This document shows, in pieces, positions 1 through 9,677 of a stretch of 64,000 nucleotides of DNA. The stretch spans positions 1,723,001-1,787,000 of the forward strand of contig NZ_AHMO02000008.1 of assembly GCF_000243715.2 (NCBI RefSeq), written 5' to 3'. The stretch comes from Leptospira broomii serovar Hurstbridge str. 5399 (GTDB lineage: Bacteria > Spirochaetota > Leptospiria > Leptospirales > Leptospiraceae). Made by a program: the position numbers and the translations under genes. Numbering within the stretch: the stretch's first letter is position 1; each line of letters begins with the position of its first letter. The notes under the pieces are model-generated. The model was given only the letters and a program-made list of their open reading frames with translations. It was not told the origin of the DNA and ran no database searches.

Positions 1-487
1 TGGAATGAAAGAATAATTCTCCTACGGACGGGCCCATAAATGCTTTATAAGGAACATGTAATGTTAAAGGTTTTGTTTTTGGCCCGATCCCGGCATAGAG
101 GGTGATCCGTATCGGAGATCGATTGGCTAATTCTTGCTTTCTCAGATAGATTACATCGTTAACGGGAGGGACCGGATTATTGGGCATATCTGCAATATGT
201 ACTACGCCTCCGTTGATTGCGGCCAATCCTGCGGAATGAAAATCCTCTTTGTAAATATGCTTTTTCGTCTCGTCTTCTCGAGCATGAACATGAATATCTC
301 CGAATCCGGAAAAGATCACGGACTCCTGAGGATCGAAGGATAAATCTCCTTCTTCCGGCGCTTGAAGCAGAGAACCCTGATGAATTGCTGAGATGAGTCC
401 GGTATTCGGATCCATTTCCAAAACGGCCTCAAAGGAACCGTTTGAAGTTTGAAATCTGCCTGATATTCTGCGAATGAATCCTTTCAT
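1..487 (-). CDS. pyrC: Dihydroorotase-like amidohydrolase, C-terminus cut by window edge
   Basis: Translating the minus strand from the ATG at 487 gives an open frame running off the window start, so only the N-terminal 162 residues are visible. They contain the amidohydrolase metal motif DIHVHARE and, about 45 residues later, MPNNPVPP, the arrangement typical of class I dihydroorotases (carbamoyl-aspartate to dihydroorotate, pyrimidine synthesis, cytosolic). A GGAG lies about 20 bases upstream of the ATG. The gene follows the 711-residue membrane protein by 16 bp on the same strand, so the two may be co-transcribed. Allantoinase or hydantoinase relatives share these motifs and cannot be excluded without the C-terminal half. 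Confidence 0.72.
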   Translation of the reverse strand, partial: MKGFIRRISGRFQTSNGSFEAVLEMDPNTGLISAIHQGSLLQAPEEGDLSFDPQESVIFSGFGDIHVHAREDETKKHIYKEDFHSAGLAAINGGVVHIADMPNNPVPPVNDVIYLRKQELANRSPIRITLYAGIGPKTKPLTLHVPYKAFMGPSVGELFFHS

Positions 488-503
488 TAAATCCAGATTG
501 GAT

Positions 504-2639
504 TCAGCTCCCTTTTTTTTCTATCGCATTCATCAGTTTTGTAAGAGTGGGAGAAACTCCTTCGTCCGTTTGAATTTCCACGGCTATGTCCTGCGCTTCG
601 GCTAAGCGTCCTTCTAAGAAATATAATTCGGCAAGATGAAGTCGATTTTGAGAATGTCTCGGATTCTCCGTGCGCACTTTCTCCGCCAAGCGGATAGCCT
701 CCTTTCGATTTCCGAGTTTCTTTAAACAATAGGAAGTTAAAAAAATAACTTCGGAGTCATTCGTTCCCAAAGCACGGATCGCTTCCGCAGCCAAATAAGC
801 CCGTTGATAATCCTTTGCTTTCAAAGCGGCTTTCAAAATAAGTTTGGATCGGTTCGGATCCGAAGATGGTAAATTCTCTAGCTCGGAAAGAATCTGTCCC
901 AATTCTTTAGGCGAACGGGCTAGTTTAATTCTTTGTAAAGTATCTTTCCAAGAGCCGACTTTAACGGTGGGGTGATGATCGGAGACTCCGACGCCATTCG
1001 CGGGCATGGAACGAATCGATTGAATCATTCGATTGAATTGGTCCGCCAGACTTCCGATCTCGTCCCAGGCTTCCGCACGAAGTTCACGTTCTAGATCGCC
1101 TTCAGTCGCGAGTTCCAATCCGGAATATAATCTTTCCAAAGGATGAAATATGATGAACGAGAGAAAGGCATGGATTCCGATTCCGAATAAAAAAAGACAG
1201 AGTAGAAAGGCCAGCAGGGGCTTGGCCAAAAGTTTTGTTTCGAACGCGAGGTAATCCTTATACGGGATTCCTGTTTCTTTAGCCTGAGTTTTTCCGGGAG
1301 ATTTTTGAATTAAGGAATAATAATATTTTTCCTCCGTTCCGGGAATTTTTCGGAATCTAGGCTCTCCGTCGGGAATAAGTTCCCGCGATTGATCTAGTAT
1401 CAATTCTCTTAACGATTCGCCTTCTGCCGGGGAATTTTTTACGACCCCAGAAAGAACTTTTAAGTAAAGGGCAAGAGATTCGTTTCTTCCGTCAGGGTTC
1501 AGTATCGCAAGCGCTTCCCCTTTGAGTTCTTTTTCGGGAAGGTTTTTGATTTTTTTTCGGATCTTCTCCAAATCTTTCGAAAGTCCGATTAATTTTTCGG
1601 AATACTCCTGATTCCCGATCCATTTTTTTCCCGCTTCTGAATAAGCCGGAAATTCCTGCGCGAGTAGTTGCGGATTTTCCCAAATGAAAGAAAGGATCAA
1701 ATCCCGTTTCGTTTCCCCGAATAAGGACGGGTCCAATCCCCCTGTAACTCCGGAGCTAAAGTCGCTCGCATCCTGCACCGTAAATGTGTAGGATTTAGGA
1801 GAAAGGTCTTCGGCTTTTTGTCGTTCGCTTACCGTTTCTCTAAGCGAATCCAGCCCCGGTTGTAGAAATAGCCAGCTGCTTCCCTGAAAAACGAAGAGGA
1901 GGAGCAATACGATTCCTAATAATAACGGGTTTCGAACGCTGAACGCTTCTCCGGACGCTCTTAAATGAACGAGCCAAGCGATGAATAAGGCGGTAAGAAA
2001 AAGCGGATTCCAGAAAGATAAGGCCATCGCACGATCGATCGGTACGGCTATCTCTTTCGTATGAAAGAGCAATGTGGTTCCGAACAAGAGAAGAAACGGA
2101 ACCCATAAAGAGACGGCCATTAATTTTATATCAGCTCTCGGTGCTTGAAAAGCTCGAACCCCGCCTAAAATCAGTGCTGCTCCCAGATACGAGGATAAGA
2201 CCCATGCTAAAACTCTTTCATCGCCGACTCGAATTACGTCAAAAACGTTTCCGGAGAAATCATAATTAGGAGGGTAGGGAACCGTTCGCAATACGTGCAA
2301 AATTAAAGAACCCAAAGCTAAGAGAAAGCCTCCGGTCAACAAACTTCTCCCTACTTTATGGGAGCTTTGAGGATTTAAGAAGTAGAAGTACGCGATAAGA
2401 TGCGTACAGGCTAAAATCGAACTTGGAATGGAAATCCAGCGATGTAAAAAGGAAATGGGATAAAAGAAGGAAGTCCCCATCAAAAAAGCGAGTTGCATTA
2501 GGGCGAAGTATAGAAACGCCCAACCCAAATGGACTGTGGATTCCAATTTTTCTTTAGGTGATAGTAAAAAAAACGCGCAAAGTCCCGAGACGATAAATCC
2601 CGTGAGATAGCATACACTAGCGAAGGTGAGGACCGTCAT
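504..2639 (-). CDS. Multi-pass membrane protein with HAMP linker and TPR-like C-terminus
   Basis: The 711-residue protein starts at an ATG preceded by GGGAGAATGGA. The first 260 residues hold about eight hydrophobic helices. A soluble, probably extracytoplasmic region follows (about 265-470), then another membrane helix (about 470-495), then a HAMP-type segment (about 495-545, with ELATEGDLERELRAEAWDEIGSLADQFNRMI). The last 120 residues are short helical repeats of TPR character (KAKDYQRAYLAAEAI, LGNRKEAIRLAEKV). No kinase, cyclase or phosphatase domain follows the HAMP. That is unusual, because HAMP normally couples to a catalytic output, so signalling through protein contacts of the TPR is one guess. 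Exact function unknown. Confidence 0.75.
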   Translation of the reverse strand: MTVLTFASVCYLTGFIVSGLCAFFLLSPKEKLESTVHLGWAFLYFALMQLAFLMGTSFFYPISFLHRWISIPSSILACTHLIAYFYFLNPQSSHKVGRSLLTGGFLLALGSLILHVLRTVPYPPNYDFSGNVFDVIRVGDERVLAWVLSSYLGAALILGGVRAFQAPRADIKLMAVSLWVPFLLLFGTTLLFHTKEIAVPIDRAMALSFWNPLFLTALFIAWLVHLRASGEAFSVRNPLLLGIVLLLLFVFQGSSWLFLQPGLDSLRETVSERQKAEDLSPKSYTFTVQDASDFSSGVTGGLDPSLFGETKRDLILSFIWENPQLLAQEFPAYSEAGKKWIGNQEYSEKLIGLSKDLEKIRKKIKNLPEKELKGEALAILNPDGRNESLALYLKVLSGVVKNSPAEGESLRELILDQSRELIPDGEPRFRKIPGTEEKYYYSLIQKSPGKTQAKETGIPYKDYLAFETKLLAKPLLAFLLCLFLFGIGIHAFLSFIIFHPLERLYSGLELATEGDLERELRAEAWDEIGSLADQFNRMIQSIRSMPANGVGVSDHHPTVKVGSWKDTLQRIKLARSPKELGQILSELENLPSSDPNRSKLILKAALKAKDYQRAYLAAEAIRALGTNDSEVIFLTSYCLKKLGNRKEAIRLAEKVRTENPRHSQNRLHLAELYFLEGRLAEAQDIAVEIQTDEGVSPTLTKLMNAIEKKGS

Positions 2640-2740
2640 TCCATTCTCCCGGATATGTTCCGATCCCCCGAACGATTGCCGGTCCGATCGGAGGAGTTTG
2701 TCGTCCCGATGTTAGGATTCCACCTAAACCAAGGAAAGTC

Positions 2741-3325
2741 TTATTTCACGCAAATTGCGGCGAATTTTGCGGTGGTCGGGCTTGAATTCGATTCGCCAGA
2801 ATTTAGATTCACGATTTGGAAATTGCCTTTGTCTCCCTCCGGAGTAGTGGACCAAAAGTATCCTAACGATTTTAGTTTTTTGTCCGCTCGTTTGGAGAAT
2901 GTCCTTAGTTCTTCTTTATCCGGGAGCCGCTTTCTTCTTCCGGAACAGTATTCGACTGCTTCTTCCCAAGTGGCCGGTTGTCCTGCTACATCATCCCAAC
3001 CGTGCTTACCGTATACCGGAGTTTTATCCAGATACTCCATTAGTATGAAGTAACCGAAGAAAAGAATAAGCGAAATAGCTAAAAATCCGGTCAGCTTCAC
3101 TAAGAAAGACGAGCGGCGGGGTTCCTTTGCCGAGGGTAATTCTTTCATCGTTTGGCTGATTTTATTTGCGACTGTTTGTTGCTGGCGGTTGCTGGGCTTT
3201 CCTTGATCCGGTCTGCGTTTCGTCTGATTGCCGGTTTGGTGCCCCCTATTTCCGCCTGGTTTATGGGGAGAATCCTGTTTTTTTTGGTGAGAGGATTTAC
3301 GTGGAGGCTTGCGACGATTCGCCAT
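2741..3325 (-). CDS. Membrane-anchored Lcl_C/DUF1566-like protein
   Basis: The 194-residue protein has a strongly basic, Lys/Arg/Gln-rich N-terminus (about 1-70), one transmembrane helix (about 76-96, LTGFLAISLILFFGYFILM) and a C-terminal domain of about 85 residues. That domain carries TWEEAVEYCSGRRKRLPDKEELRTF and FWSTTP, the recurring pattern of the Lcl C-terminal/DUF1566 domain found in many leptospiral and proteobacterial surface proteins. The orientation suggests a cytoplasmic basic tail and an external domain. It lies 101 bp upstream of the 711-residue membrane protein on the same strand. The ligand or enzymatic role is unknown. Confidence 0.7.
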   Translation of the reverse strand: MANRRKPPRKSSHQKKQDSPHKPGGNRGHQTGNQTKRRPDQGKPSNRQQQTVANKISQTMKELPSAKEPRRSSFLVKLTGFLAISLILFFGYFILMEYLDKTPVYGKHGWDDVAGQPATWEEAVEYCSGRRKRLPDKEELRTFSKRADKKLKSLGYFWSTTPEGDKGNFQIVNLNSGESNSSPTTAKFAAICVK

Positions 3326-3550
3326 TGAGGAGGTATCCTTTATCTTTCGAGTTTCAGGCGTTCCTTCGAGTAATAGGTTGTCGAAGAGGAGTCGCCGCTT
3401 CCGACGGGTTCCGAAAGCCGCCGTAAAAAAGAATCTCTACCACGAGGACCGCATTTCGTAAAGAAAAAACCTCTCTCCTATTCGGAAAGGCTCCAAACCG
3501 TTTCGGAAAAAGGTCGAACGAATCCTTATAAACGAAAGGATTGTCCAAGA

Positions 3551-4840
3551 ATGGAAACGATTCATATCGGCATGATCGGTGCCGGAACTGTAGGCTCTGG
3601 TGTTTTAAAGATTCTTCGGGAGGAAACTCATAAAATCGAAAAGGATTTCGGATTATCGATCGTACTTCATTCGGTATGTACTCGAACGCCCGGTAAGGTC
3701 CTTCCGATTCTTAAGGAATTTCCGAATACGATTCTCACCGACGATATTTCAAAGGTCGCCGGAAATCCTGAAATTGATATTATTCTCGAATTAATCGGAG
3801 GGACGACCACGTCGGAAGAGATAGTCGTTCGATCCTTACAAGCCAAACAAACCGTCATTACCGCGAACAAGGCTTTGCTTTCCGAAAAAGGGGATTCATT
3901 ATTTAAAATTGCGGAAGAAAATCATTCGGAAATAGGTTACGAGGCCGCCGTCGGCGGTGCGATACCGGTCATTAGAGCGATTCGTAATTGTTTGGCCGGG
4001 GATAGATTTCTCGGACTATACGGAATCTTAAACGGCACGACTAATTTTATTCTTTCCAAAATGGAAAAGGAGAATTTGAACTACGCGGAAGCATTACGTT
4101 TGGCTCAAGAGAAAGGATTTGCCGAAGCGGATCCGTCCTTCGATGTGGAGGGAATCGATACTGCGCATAAAATCAGTATCTTAGGCTCTCTCGCATTCGG
4201 GGAGAAAATTCCTTTACAGAGCATAACGACCGAGGGGATAACAAAGATTACACGATTGGATATTCAGTTTGCTTCCGATCTAGGCTATAGAATTAAATTA
4301 TTGGGTTTGGTTCGTAAGTTGGACGGTAAAATTGAAGCTCGCGTTCAGCCGGTCATGATCCCAGTTCAGCATGCCTTTGCAAGCGTGATGAACGAAACAA
4401 ATGCAGTATATTATAAAACTGCGTATGCGGGATCGGGACTTTTAGTTGGAAAAGGGGCGGGGGCGCTTCCGACGGCATCGGCAGTGATGGCGGATTTGGT
4501 ATACTATGCTTCTCGTCGTAAAAAAGGTCTAGCGCCGGAACGAAATCGGTTTCATCGAGCTACAATTTCCGAAGCAAATCAGACGGAAGCTAGATATTAT
4601 TTACGATTTAATTCAGTTGATCAACCGGGCGTTTTGGCTGAAATTGCTAAAGTTCTCGGGACAAACGGAGTTTCTATATCCTCCGTACGTCAAAACGAAT
4701 CCGATCGGGAACCCGCTGAAGTTGTGGTCATCACGCATCCTTGCGTCGAAGCTTCGATTTTGGCCTCTCTTGGAAGAATCGATTCGCTGGATGTGATTTT
4801 GGAGCCTTCGATTGCCATCCGATTGGAGGACAAATTGTAA
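3551..4840 (+). CDS. hom: Homoserine dehydrogenase with C-terminal ACT domain
   Basis: The 429-residue enzyme reduces aspartate semialdehyde to homoserine in threonine/methionine synthesis. Visible motifs are the Rossmann GAGTVG (10-15), ANKALL (105-110), LNGTTNFIL (160-168) and the catalytic [10 protein letters not shown] block with Asp203 and Lys207. Residues from about 352 form an ACT domain ([18 protein letters not shown]), the usual allosteric (threonine) feedback module of the long bacterial form. The length is normal for Hom. An AAAGGA lies about 10 bases before the ATG. The gene is not fused to aspartokinase. A small conserved protein gene follows after 3 bp and may be co-transcribed. 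Confidence 0.95.
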   Translation: METIHIGMIGAGTVGSGVLKILREETHKIEKDFGLSIVLHSVCTRTPGKVLPILKEFPNTILTDDISKVAGNPEIDIILELIGGTTTSEEIVVRSLQAKQTVITANKALLSEKGDSLFKIAEENHSEIGYEAAVGGAIPVIRAIRNCLAGDRFLGLYGILNGTTNFILSKMEKENLNYAEALRLAQEKGFAEADPSFDVEGIDTAHKISILGSLAFGEKIPLQSITTEGITKITRLDIQFASDLGYRIKLLGLVRKLDGKIEARVQPVMIPVQHAFASVMNETNAVYYKTAYAGSGLLVGKGAGALPTASAVMADLVYYASRRKKGLAPERNRFHRATISEANQTEARYYLRFNSVDQPGVLAEIAKVLGTNGVSISSVRQNESDREPAEVVVITHPCVEASILASLGRIDSLDVILEPSIAIRLEDKL

Positions 4841-4843
4841 TTC

Positions 4844-5173
4844 ATGGACGAATTCCCGTTCACTATTTCTCTTCACGGAGGTTACGGGGACGAACATTTA
4901 GATTTATTTTTGGATTTAGACGGAATTTCTCGTCTAATGACGTTCGGAGCACAAGTATCTTATTGGGAAAACTTGCGCCAAGGGGGGACGGTCACTTTTC
5001 GTAGGAAAGAAGACCACCGAAGAATTTACCTCGATTTCGAGGGAGAAGTCGACGGAAAGGGATGGATACGGATTCTAACTCAAGGGACTGCCCAGGTGGA
5101 ATCAAAGCTGAAAAACATCAAGGGAAGCAAGGAAATCCAAGCCTCCCTTAAAGATGGTAAACTGCTGTTATAG
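4844..5173 (+). CDS. Small conserved-looking protein of unknown function
   Basis: The 109-residue soluble protein starts 3 bp after the hom stop. A GGAGG lies inside the end of hom, 14 bases before the ATG. The sequence is beta-rich with a basic middle ([17 protein letters not shown]) and no signal peptide or membrane helix. No family recognised. Its stop sits 16 bp before the start of the STAS protein gene, so hom, this gene and the STAS gene look like one transcription unit. Functional linkage is not evident. Confidence 0.7.
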   Translation: MDEFPFTISLHGGYGDEHLDLFLDLDGISRLMTFGAQVSYWENLRQGGTVTFRRKEDHRRIYLDFEGEVDGKGWIRILTQGTAQVESKLKNIKGSKEIQASLKDGKLLL

Positions 5174-5189
5174 CACGGATCAGGAAGAA

Positions 5190-5561
5190 ATGGCAAGAAC
5201 GGAATTCGAAGGGTTGTTTATAGAAACAAAACGTACTCCCGTAAAGGAGAGAGAAGTTCTCGTCGTGACGATGAACGGAAAGGTGACAAATTCAAACGCT
5301 TTTGAAATTTCGCGTAAGATCAACTTCGTTTTTGACGAGGGAGTTTTCGAAATTATTTTGGATCTCTCCGCTCTAGAATATATCAACAGCGTGGGTGTTG
5401 CGACTCTTCTCACGTTAATTAAAACGGTGGATCAGCATAACGGTAAAATCGTTATCGGCGGGCTGAATCACTTTTTAGAAAATGTAATTCGTTTAATGGA
5501 ATTACCTAAAAAAGTAGCAATCTATCATACGTTGGAAGAAGCTAAAACAGCCTTTGCATAA
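5190..5561 (+). CDS. STAS-domain anti-sigma factor antagonist
   Basis: The 123-residue protein starts at the ATG at 5190, preceded by AGGAAGAA; an earlier in-frame ATG at 5154 overlaps the previous gene and is less likely. The whole protein is a STAS fold: [21 protein letters not shown], then [20 protein letters not shown] with the serine of the INSVG motif as the expected phosphorylation site, ending in a helix with [17 protein letters not shown]. Proteins of this family bind an RsbW-like kinase and are controlled by serine phosphorylation. No kinase or phosphatase is adjacent; the nearest set is at 12759-16518, so its partner is unknown. Confidence 0.88.
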   Translation: MARTEFEGLFIETKRTPVKEREVLVVTMNGKVTNSNAFEISRKINFVFDEGVFEIILDLSALEYINSVGVATLLTLIKTVDQHNGKIVIGGLNHFLENVIRLMELPKKVAIYHTLEEAKTAFA

Positions 5562-5582
5562 TCCGCAAGGGCTGCATGCTAT

Positions 5583-6164
5583 TTACGGATTAACCGTCCG
5601 TTTTCTCCGAGTTTTTTCGTTTAACAGTTTCAAAAAATAAAATATACTAGCTACAACCATTACTCCACTTGCTGCGAACTTCGCCGTACGTAATAAATTT
5701 AACGGAAGAGTTAAGTTTCCCGCGGATTCCGGATAGGAGAATAGAATCTTGCAAATGACAAGATTCTCCAGCGTATCTAACGCAAGATACGTCATTGGAA
5801 TGTACATCGTTTTTGGTGCGGAAATTTCGTTCGTTCTAATTTTATAAAGCAAGCCGATTAAAAAGCAAAAACTGATCGTAAGAGAAGTCGGCAATACCAG
5901 ATCTCCGATTAATATCCTCTTATGAAACCGAATCCCCTTCTCGCCGTAGTGTTGAAGAAGATCGTTCGTCTCGGATTCGGACAGGATCGGCGAACGAGAA
6001 TCGGTCAGGTTAGCACCTCCAGCCATATCCAAAATTCCGTATCCCCCGGTAGAATTGTAAAAAGCTGTGGAGATTCCGTTCATAAATATCATTATGAAGA
6101 CGGTAGCAATGAACGCGATAAGCGTATTTCGTTTGGTCGATCGATCGTATAGAAATTGAAGCAT
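5583..6164 (-). CDS. Four-helix membrane protein of unknown function
   Basis: The start was chosen at the ATG at 6164 because GGAGG sits 6 bases upstream; an in-frame ATG 84 bases earlier lacks such a site. The resulting 193-residue protein has hydrophobic helices at about 13-35, 85-105, 118-138 and 153-175 and a basic C-terminal tail (KTRRKRTVNP). The loop after helix 1 (about 40-80) is polar. No known family was recognised. It is convergent with the STAS gene (22 bp apart) and lies downstream of hflX on the same strand, with 153 bp between. Confidence 0.7.
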   Translation of the reverse strand: MLQFLYDRSTKRNTLIAFIATVFIMIFMNGISTAFYNSTGGYGILDMAGGANLTDSRSPILSESETNDLLQHYGEKGIRFHKRILIGDLVLPTSLTISFCFLIGLLYKIRTNEISAPKTMYIPMTYLALDTLENLVICKILFSYPESAGNLTLPLNLLRTAKFAASGVMVVASIFYFLKLLNEKTRRKRTVNP

Positions 6165-6317
6165 TTTTTCCTCCGTTCTTTGTTTCTCAGAAAAACAAGA
6201 CTTCGTCTGGAACTTAAGTTCCAGATGAGGAAAAAAATCATCACTCATTACGGGGAAAGATACAAAAATTCAATTCGGAAAGAAATCGGAAGCAAATTAA
6301 ATAGGTGCAAGGCTCTT

Positions 6318-8048
6318 TTAAGGAATCGGAAGAGGTTCGTCCTCTCGTTCTTCTTCCTCGAATTGTTTATTAAATCCTTGAAGTAGCTTTTGTTCGCGCA
6401 ATTTAGCCGCGGCTTCGGAATAGATGCGTTCTTCGATTCTACGCAAGAGAAGATCCAATCCGATTTTCTTAAATGCCGAAACGTACACGGTATCGATATC
6501 GGCTTCTCGTATCAGCTCAGTCCTGGCTTCTTCAGGTAAAATATCGATCTTATTATAGACTAGGATTCTGGGAATTTCCGCCAGTCCCAAATCTTCCAGG
6601 ATGGATTCCACCGCTTCCATATGTAGATGATGCTCAGGATTCGATATATCCACGACATGTAGTAATAAATCCGAATCTCCCAACTCTTCCAACGTTGCCT
6701 TGAATGCATTGGACAGTTCCGGAGGAAGATCATGAATAAATCCTACGGTATCCGAAATAATGATCTCTCTTTCTTCCGGAAATCTAAGTCGTCTAGAAGT
6801 CGGATCCAAGGTCGCAAAAAGTTTATCTTCGGACAATACTTCCGAGTTCGTGAGCATGTTCAAAAGAGTGGATTTACCTGCGTTCGTATATCCGACGATT
6901 CCACAAACCGGGATCTCATTTTTCTTACGCCTGCGTCTCGCAATTTCCCTTCTTTTCTTTAGGGATTTTAATTCCTGCTCTAGCCGGGAAATTCTTTCTT
7001 CCACTCTACGTTTGCCGATTTCCAGTTTTGTTTCACCCGGACCTCTTCCTCCGATTCCTCCGGTAAGCCTCGACATATTGTCGTCAAGTTCCGTTAGTCG
7101 CCCCTTGAGATATTTTAATTGCGCCAATTCCACTTGAAGTTTACCGTCGCGGCTTTTGGCATTCCGAGCAAAAATATCCAAGATGAGTTGTGTTCGATCG
7201 ATTACTTTTAAGTCCGCATAATCGGAAATTTTCTTAGCTTGGGAAGGAGTTAATTCTAAATCGAACACGAGTAGCTCGACTTGTTTTTGGATCGCTTTGA
7301 GAACGATTTCCTCCAACTTTCCTTTTCCTAAAACGGTTGCGGGATCGAGTCTGTTCTTTTTTTGGATGAAGGAATCGACTACGTGAACACCGGCAGTTCT
7401 ACAGAGTTCCTTTAACTCTTCTATCGATTGACTCGGAGTTCGACCTCTTTGGTGTTCCGGATAAACGCCTACTAAGAATGCCCGGTTTTCTTTTTGTGCT
7501 CCTTTGAAATTATGCCTATACCGAGCCATTCGAGTTTCTATATCTAGAATCTCTTCGAGTATACCTTCCTCCAATTGGCCGGGATTCTTGCGCGGTAGTA
7601 CCGTCCAAGGCTCGCCTTCCTCATCTTCGGGATTGACGTACGCGGAATAATACGCTTTAGGGAGGCCGCTTTCGGCCACGGTAATTGCGGTAATATAGTC
7701 TAGTCGAAGTAATGCTAAGTCCGTCAAATCTTCCTGGTTTAAAGACTCGTCTTTGAGGTGAGTATGCACGAGCCGTAAGCCTCGCAATCTCGCTTCCGAC
7801 ATCCGGATTCGATCCAACCATGGAATATCGATCGAGCTATCGGAGCCGACGATTACGTGGGTAACATAGCCTGTCCTATCGATTAATATCCCGACCTGAC
7901 GGCCGATTTCGTGGGAAAGTTCGGTGAGAGTTCTTGAAACTTCCGGGGTGATGATTACATTTTCCCGGATTCTTCTTTCTGAAAGTTTCTTCAGACGTTG
8001 CACTTGATTGGATTTAAGTCCGGAAAGGTTACCGCTGAGCTTACTAAT
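6318..8048 (-). CDS. hflX: GTPase HflX, apparent ATT start codon
   Basis: This is a ribosome-associated GTPase that splits stalled or stressed ribosomes. An N-terminal HflX domain is followed by the glycine-rich linker [14 protein letters not shown] and a G domain with G1 GYTNAGKST (about 388), G3 DTVGFI and G4 NKID. The first canonical start is a GTG at 8003. However, 15 open codons upstream read [15 protein letters not shown], matching the conserved N-terminus of long HflX proteins (G-N-x-x-G-L-K-x-x-Q). These begin at an ATT at 8046-8048 with AGGAG spaced 7 bases away. I therefore call a 576-residue protein starting at ATT. It is transcribed divergently from the HEAT-repeat gene. Confidence 0.93.
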   Translation of the reverse strand: MSKLSGNLSGLKSNQVQRLKKLSERRIRENVIITPEVSRTLTELSHEIGRQVGILIDRTGYVTHVIVGSDSSIDIPWLDRIRMSEARLRGLRLVHTHLKDESLNQEDLTDLALLRLDYITAITVAESGLPKAYYSAYVNPEDEEGEPWTVLPRKNPGQLEEGILEEILDIETRMARYRHNFKGAQKENRAFLVGVYPEHQRGRTPSQSIEELKELCRTAGVHVVDSFIQKKNRLDPATVLGKGKLEEIVLKAIQKQVELLVFDLELTPSQAKKISDYADLKVIDRTQLILDIFARNAKSRDGKLQVELAQLKYLKGRLTELDDNMSRLTGGIGGRGPGETKLEIGKRRVEERISRLEQELKSLKKRREIARRRRKKNEIPVCGIVGYTNAGKSTLLNMLTNSEVLSEDKLFATLDPTSRRLRFPEEREIIISDTVGFIHDLPPELSNAFKATLEELGDSDLLLHVVDISNPEHHLHMEAVESILEDLGLAEIPRILVYNKIDILPEEARTELIREADIDTVYVSAFKKIGLDLLLRRIEERIYSEAAAKLREQKLLQGFNKQFEEEEREDEPLPIP

Positions 8049-8307
8049 AAAAAGACTCCTTTTGTAGTAGATTAACAGCTTTCAAAACGTTCGTCAAGCA
8101 GTTCCAAATCTAACTATTCTACATTATTGGACTACAAATGGCCGACAAAAATCAGGTCGGTTTTTTAATGCAGGAAAGAAATTATTCTGTAAAAATATGG
8201 AACGCCGAGCGTACTTACGCATTAAGTGGAAAAAAAGGTCATTGCCGACTCGTGATCGGTCGAAAAAAAGAATAGAGGCTTGAGGAGGGGATTGTTTCCT
8301 GGAACCG

Positions 8308-9672
8308 ATGTCCTCTTTTTTATTTAAAATGCAGACCCGCACTAATTCCCATATTTTCGTTCTTCTCCTGATCCTTGGATCGTTGGTTGTTCCAGGACTC
8401 GAATCAGACTTTGCCCAGAGTAATTCGAGTCAACCCCCTGCAAATTCCGATCCTTCCGCTCCTGGATCGCAAGAAGAAGGGCATGGCACGGATCCCGCTC
8501 AAAATCCTGACGATTCCTCAGCTCCTACAAATTCGGAATTTCCGCAAGATGCGAAAGAAATCAAAAAGTATAACGATCAGTTTAAGCGCGGGCTTCTTTC
8601 CGTTTTTCAAGCCGAAGCAAATCATAATATTACAAAGCTGAGTCGGTACGGATTGACCAATCCGATTCCCAGAGTAAGAGCTGCGGCGGCATTTGCATTG
8701 GGTCGATTAGGTTCGAAGAAAGGAGTAAAGACTCTGCACAAAATGATCGATCGTGACGGCGAGGCCGTTAGGCAGGCCGCCTATTTCGGCTTAGCCGATA
8801 TAGGCGCTCGTGCCTCATTGGAATATTTTTACGCGGGCGCAAAATCCAGTGATAAGGAAATTCGAGTTTCGAGTTTTAGAGGAATGGGAAAAACGGCGGA
8901 TCCGAGTGCAAGAGAAGTACTGCTTCGTAAAGGGATTACTTCCGACGATAAGGATATAGTCAAAGCTTCGATTCTCGGCTTGGGATATTATCAAGCGCCG
9001 GAAGACATTCGAATTTTTATAGATTATCTTAACTCTCCTGATGAGGAACTTCAGAAAGCTGCGGTCGAAGCCTTGGGTCGCCACAAAACGCGAACCTCGA
9101 TGCATATCCTAGAAGACGCGTTTCGAGACAAGGGGAATCTTAGAGCGCAGATTCTGGATACTCTTACCTCTCAAAAAAATTCCTACGCAATTTTTGCTCT
9201 TTTACGAATTTTAAATAATTTTCCGGATTCCGAAGTAATCGCTAAGGAAATCGGTATTCGGTTATATAAGTTAAAAGCTTTCGGCAAGTTCATGACCGTT
9301 ACCTCGGAGAAAGTACCTTTACTCAAAGAGCCTTTTGTGGGTTCTCCGACGCTTAGAGATCTAGACGGTGGGGAAGTAGGAAAAATCCTACAAAAAAGTC
9401 CGAAGCGTTATATACTGGATATCAACGGACAACGAATCGAAAATTTCTATTATAAAGTATTAGTAAATACTAAATTCAAAGACGCATTCACCGAGACGGC
9501 AACCGGCTGGGTATTCGGATCTTACATTAAAATCAGAAGTATTTCCCTTCCGAAATCTTCCAAAAAACATAAACGTCCTTCGATACTAGACGATGATCCG
9601 GCACCGAATCCGCAAAAGCAGCCGACACCGCCCGGAGAAGAAGGTGGAACTCCGACAACGGACGGTCCATGA
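8308..9672 (+). CDS. Exported HEAT-repeat protein with SH3-like C-terminal domain
   Basis: The 454-residue protein has a hydrophobic signal segment at about 15-35 (IFVLLLILGSLVVPG), then a Ser/Pro/Asp/Gln-rich linker (about 38-85). About six HEAT-like repeats (about 100-310) follow, for example RVRAAAAFALGRLGSKKGVKTL and AVRQAAYFGLADIG. Residues about 325-410 resemble a bacterial SH3-type domain (VPLLKEPF...GWVFGSYIKI). The tail is proline-rich and charged. An alternative ATG at 8329 would shorten the signal peptide; neither start has a strong ribosome site. HEAT repeats suggest a protein-binding scaffold in the periplasm or envelope. The stop lies 5 bp before the next gene, suggesting an operon. 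Confidence 0.8.
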   Translation: MSSFLFKMQTRTNSHIFVLLLILGSLVVPGLESDFAQSNSSQPPANSDPSAPGSQEEGHGTDPAQNPDDSSAPTNSEFPQDAKEIKKYNDQFKRGLLSVFQAEANHNITKLSRYGLTNPIPRVRAAAAFALGRLGSKKGVKTLHKMIDRDGEAVRQAAYFGLADIGARASLEYFYAGAKSSDKEIRVSSFRGMGKTADPSAREVLLRKGITSDDKDIVKASILGLGYYQAPEDIRIFIDYLNSPDEELQKAAVEALGRHKTRTSMHILEDAFRDKGNLRAQILDTLTSQKNSYAIFALLRILNNFPDSEVIAKEIGIRLYKLKAFGKFMTVTSEKVPLLKEPFVGSPTLRDLDGGEVGKILQKSPKRYILDINGQRIENFYYKVLVNTKFKDAFTETATGWVFGSYIKIRSISLPKSSKKHKRPSILDDDPAPNPQKQPTPPGEEGGTPTTDGP

Positions 9673-9677
9673 TCTGA

